From: Ulota crispa
Lineage: Eukaryota > Streptophyta > Bryopsida > Orthotrichales > Orthotrichaceae
DNA: 64,000 nucleotides
Assembly (NCBI GenBank): GCA_963920765.1
Contig: OY987244.1
Location: forward strand, 21,990,358 to 22,054,357
Reading direction: 5' to 3'
Positions 62,401 through 64,000 of the stretch are shown here, in pieces (the first letter of the stretch is position 1; the number at the start of each line of letters is the position of its first letter). The notes below the pieces were generated by a model. It did no database searches and had not been told where the DNA came from. It worked only from the letters and a program-made list of their open reading frames with translations. The position numbers and the translations under genes were made by a program.

Positions 62401-63573
62401 CTTTGGGTTGCAAGGCGAAGCGGCAATCCTTGGAAAATTGCTGACGCACTAAATACGTTGCTAGGGACAGAGGATCTTGGAATCCGCATTCCCCATCTAG
62501 AAGGCAAAGAGGTTTTTGGTAGTACCAAGAGGAAAGCGGTCACATCAATTGGTGATGAGGGGAAATCTCATCAACCTGATAAGGTAAATTTTTCAAAACC
62601 CCATGTGAAAAGGAGGTCATCAAGCAACTTTGAAGATACCCAAAGTGAACCTAGTACTGTGCCAATGGTCACACAATCTAGCTATGTAGCTGTGCCTTTT
62701 GAGAGTGACTGTGACCTATCAAAATGGTACATTGCTAGGACTAAATCCAAGTCCAAAATCAAGTGTCATGCTCAACAGCGCAATTCCAATTTGAAATGTA
62801 TTGCTAAAGTTGGCAAAGGTTCAAAGGGTACTCCTGCTTCAACATACCATGGAAGGAAAGTAGATTATGGACATCATGAGGTCATGACTAATTTTTGGTT
62901 TTGTGCTGACAACATTGAACGCTATGTAAAAGGCTCTAAACGATAGTTTGTAATTGACTAGCCCAAGGTTCCTGAGGTTTGGCCAATACTCTCCGGTACA
63001 AAACTTACTTGTGAGGAGTCTATTCTACTATAGCATGCAGGATTCCGCCTACAAGAGCAGCCTTCATTGTCCCCGCGTCAACTATTTGGCATGTCCGCTC
63101 GCTTTGAGTGCACCCTATATGATGAAGTGGATCCGCCCAACCCTCACTCATACCCAAAGAAGAGGCAAAACTCCACAATTTGACGTTCCACCAATGTGCC
63201 AACTCCTGAGCAAAGGAATAAATGGGAAAGTGCAAGTAATGTTTGCAGTTCAATTCTTGGAGTTACTATGCTTCCTTTGCCTAGTTTAGGAACAATTGTG
63301 ACCCTTCAAATAGGAACTGCGGGCCACCTTAATGTCTACTGAATGATAGTGGGAATTTTTCCTGCCTGCAACTGCTCTGACTTCACCAGCATGGCTGTAG
63401 CTGCCATTGGGAGTCGCCAGCAGTACGTCAACTGCAAACATTTGTATTACTTTTTTTGTTACACTGCAAGATGGACCCTCTAAAAGACACTTTTATTCAT
63501 GCACCTAGCTTTAGCTACTCTGAAATTAAAACCCTCCTCATTCAAGCTGGGATCATAAAAATGAAAGAGTAGA
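59412..63573 (+). pseudogene. Dead Mutator-like (MULE) transposase gene with zinc-binding and SWIM domains
   Basis: One reading frame runs from ATG 59412 to about 61690. It is interrupted by TGA 60420-60422, TGA 60621-60623, TAG 61062-61064, TAA 61389-61391, TAG 61416-61418 and TAG 61527-61529, without a frameshift. Parts in order: an N-terminal region (59412-60330), a FLYWCH/WRKY-GCM-like finger ending HLGSHNH (about 60330-60590), and a transposase core with TMACHVYDSGYKK, GFMANSAMANWRAV, LLHWCNSLVKH and WHFCYKQWGG. Continuation in other frames follows at 62174-62290 (ELADMPTCNMSETIHNKWLQ) and 62329-62946 (basic tail). The C-terminal SWIM-type finger CNC...CKHLYYF lies at 63285-63450, then a last block to TAG 63571-63573. 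In GFMANSA an Asp may once have stood where Asn is now. Flanking inverted repeats were not found. Confidence 0.7.
61772..62105. repeat. Diverged tandem repeat inside the dead MULE
   Basis: Four copies of GAACATTCTTCCAAGAATGATG-like blocks (about 61777, 61877, 61993 and 62075) at roughly 80-115-bp spacing interrupt the transposase reading frame, probably as an intron or later expansion. Confidence 0.65.
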
Positions 63574-64000
63574 TGAACATGTGCCTTTGCTTATTACTAT
63601 TTTGTTCCTCTGTAATGACATCAATATCCTTCTCATATATTACAGACTAGTGTCCATTCATGTATTCCATGCTTGTATATTGAGTGAGTATAATGCTACC
63701 ATTGCATTTCATTTAACTACTAACCGGTATATGCCTACTACCATGGTAATTACCGTACTATGTGCAAAGATTCCCTTTTATAAATTCTTTTGAGGGTGAG
63801 TACGTACCCTTTTTAAGCCTGGAGTACTAGTATGATGGAAGTATTTTCCTAAACCTAAATCTAGTGGCCCCTCTCTTGTTGTCCATGTTCCTTTTTTGCC
63901 TGAACCCCAAACATGTAAGTTGATTGGGACACGGAAATCCTTTAAACTTGCACTTCTATGTTGTTCTTCTTTATTCTAACCTAAGTAATTAGACCCACAA
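63574..64000. other. Non-coding end of window
   Basis: AT-rich, without recognised coding or element ends. The right terminus of the MULE may lie here or beyond the window. Confidence 0.4.

Overview
The window looks like nuclear DNA of a streptophyte. It is AT-rich, its genes have GT-AG introns, and it is crowded with transposon remains. The one apparently intact gene encodes a MASE1-type hybrid histidine kinase. I recall this architecture from bacteria and from non-seed streptophytes rather than flowering plants, so I lean towards a bryophyte, fern, lycophyte or charophyte. That placement is inference.

Layout: (1) 0.1-4.9 kb, an intron-bearing but broken copy of SPT5, the NGN/KOW transcription elongation factor. 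It has lost most of its KOW region and carries a stop codon, frameshifts and a Harbinger-like MITE in one intron. (2) 5-26.7 kb, a gene-poor landscape of short inverted-repeat elements. The dominant class begins TTAACCC and ends GGGTTAA, as piggyBac-like MITEs would. Some are nested, some share one TTAA, and two copies have exactly the same length of 238 bp. (3) 26.9-32.0 kb, the eight-exon histidine kinase: membrane sensor, coiled coil, phospho-acceptor His461, ATPase and C-terminal receiver with Asp1040. (4) 34.3-37.4 kb, a non-autonomous CACTA element with TAG target duplications that carries a fold-back element and two tandem arrays. (5) 38-41.6 kb, a decayed gene of unknown family with a Cys/His-rich domain. 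(6) 42.1-45.2 kb, a 1.35-kb-arm palindrome interrupted by 200 Ns, where the assembly repeats the palindrome centre. (7) 45.6-49.3 kb (-), a decayed two-exon transposon-type gene. (8) 50.6-56.4 kb (-), a decayed multi-exon gene that appears to join a ParB-like module to an N4/N6-type DNA methyltransferase-like module, with a GC-rich minisatellite in one intron. (9) 59.4-63.6 kb (+), a dead Mutator-like transposase with a SWIM zinc finger.

Many of the stop codons that break the genes of regions 5 and 7-9 look like single C-to-T or G-to-A changes. That pattern fits long-term deamination of methylated cytosine in silenced elements. The ParB/methyltransferase gene and the self-nesting TTAA family are the most interesting observations. 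No tRNA, rRNA or CRISPR array was recognised.
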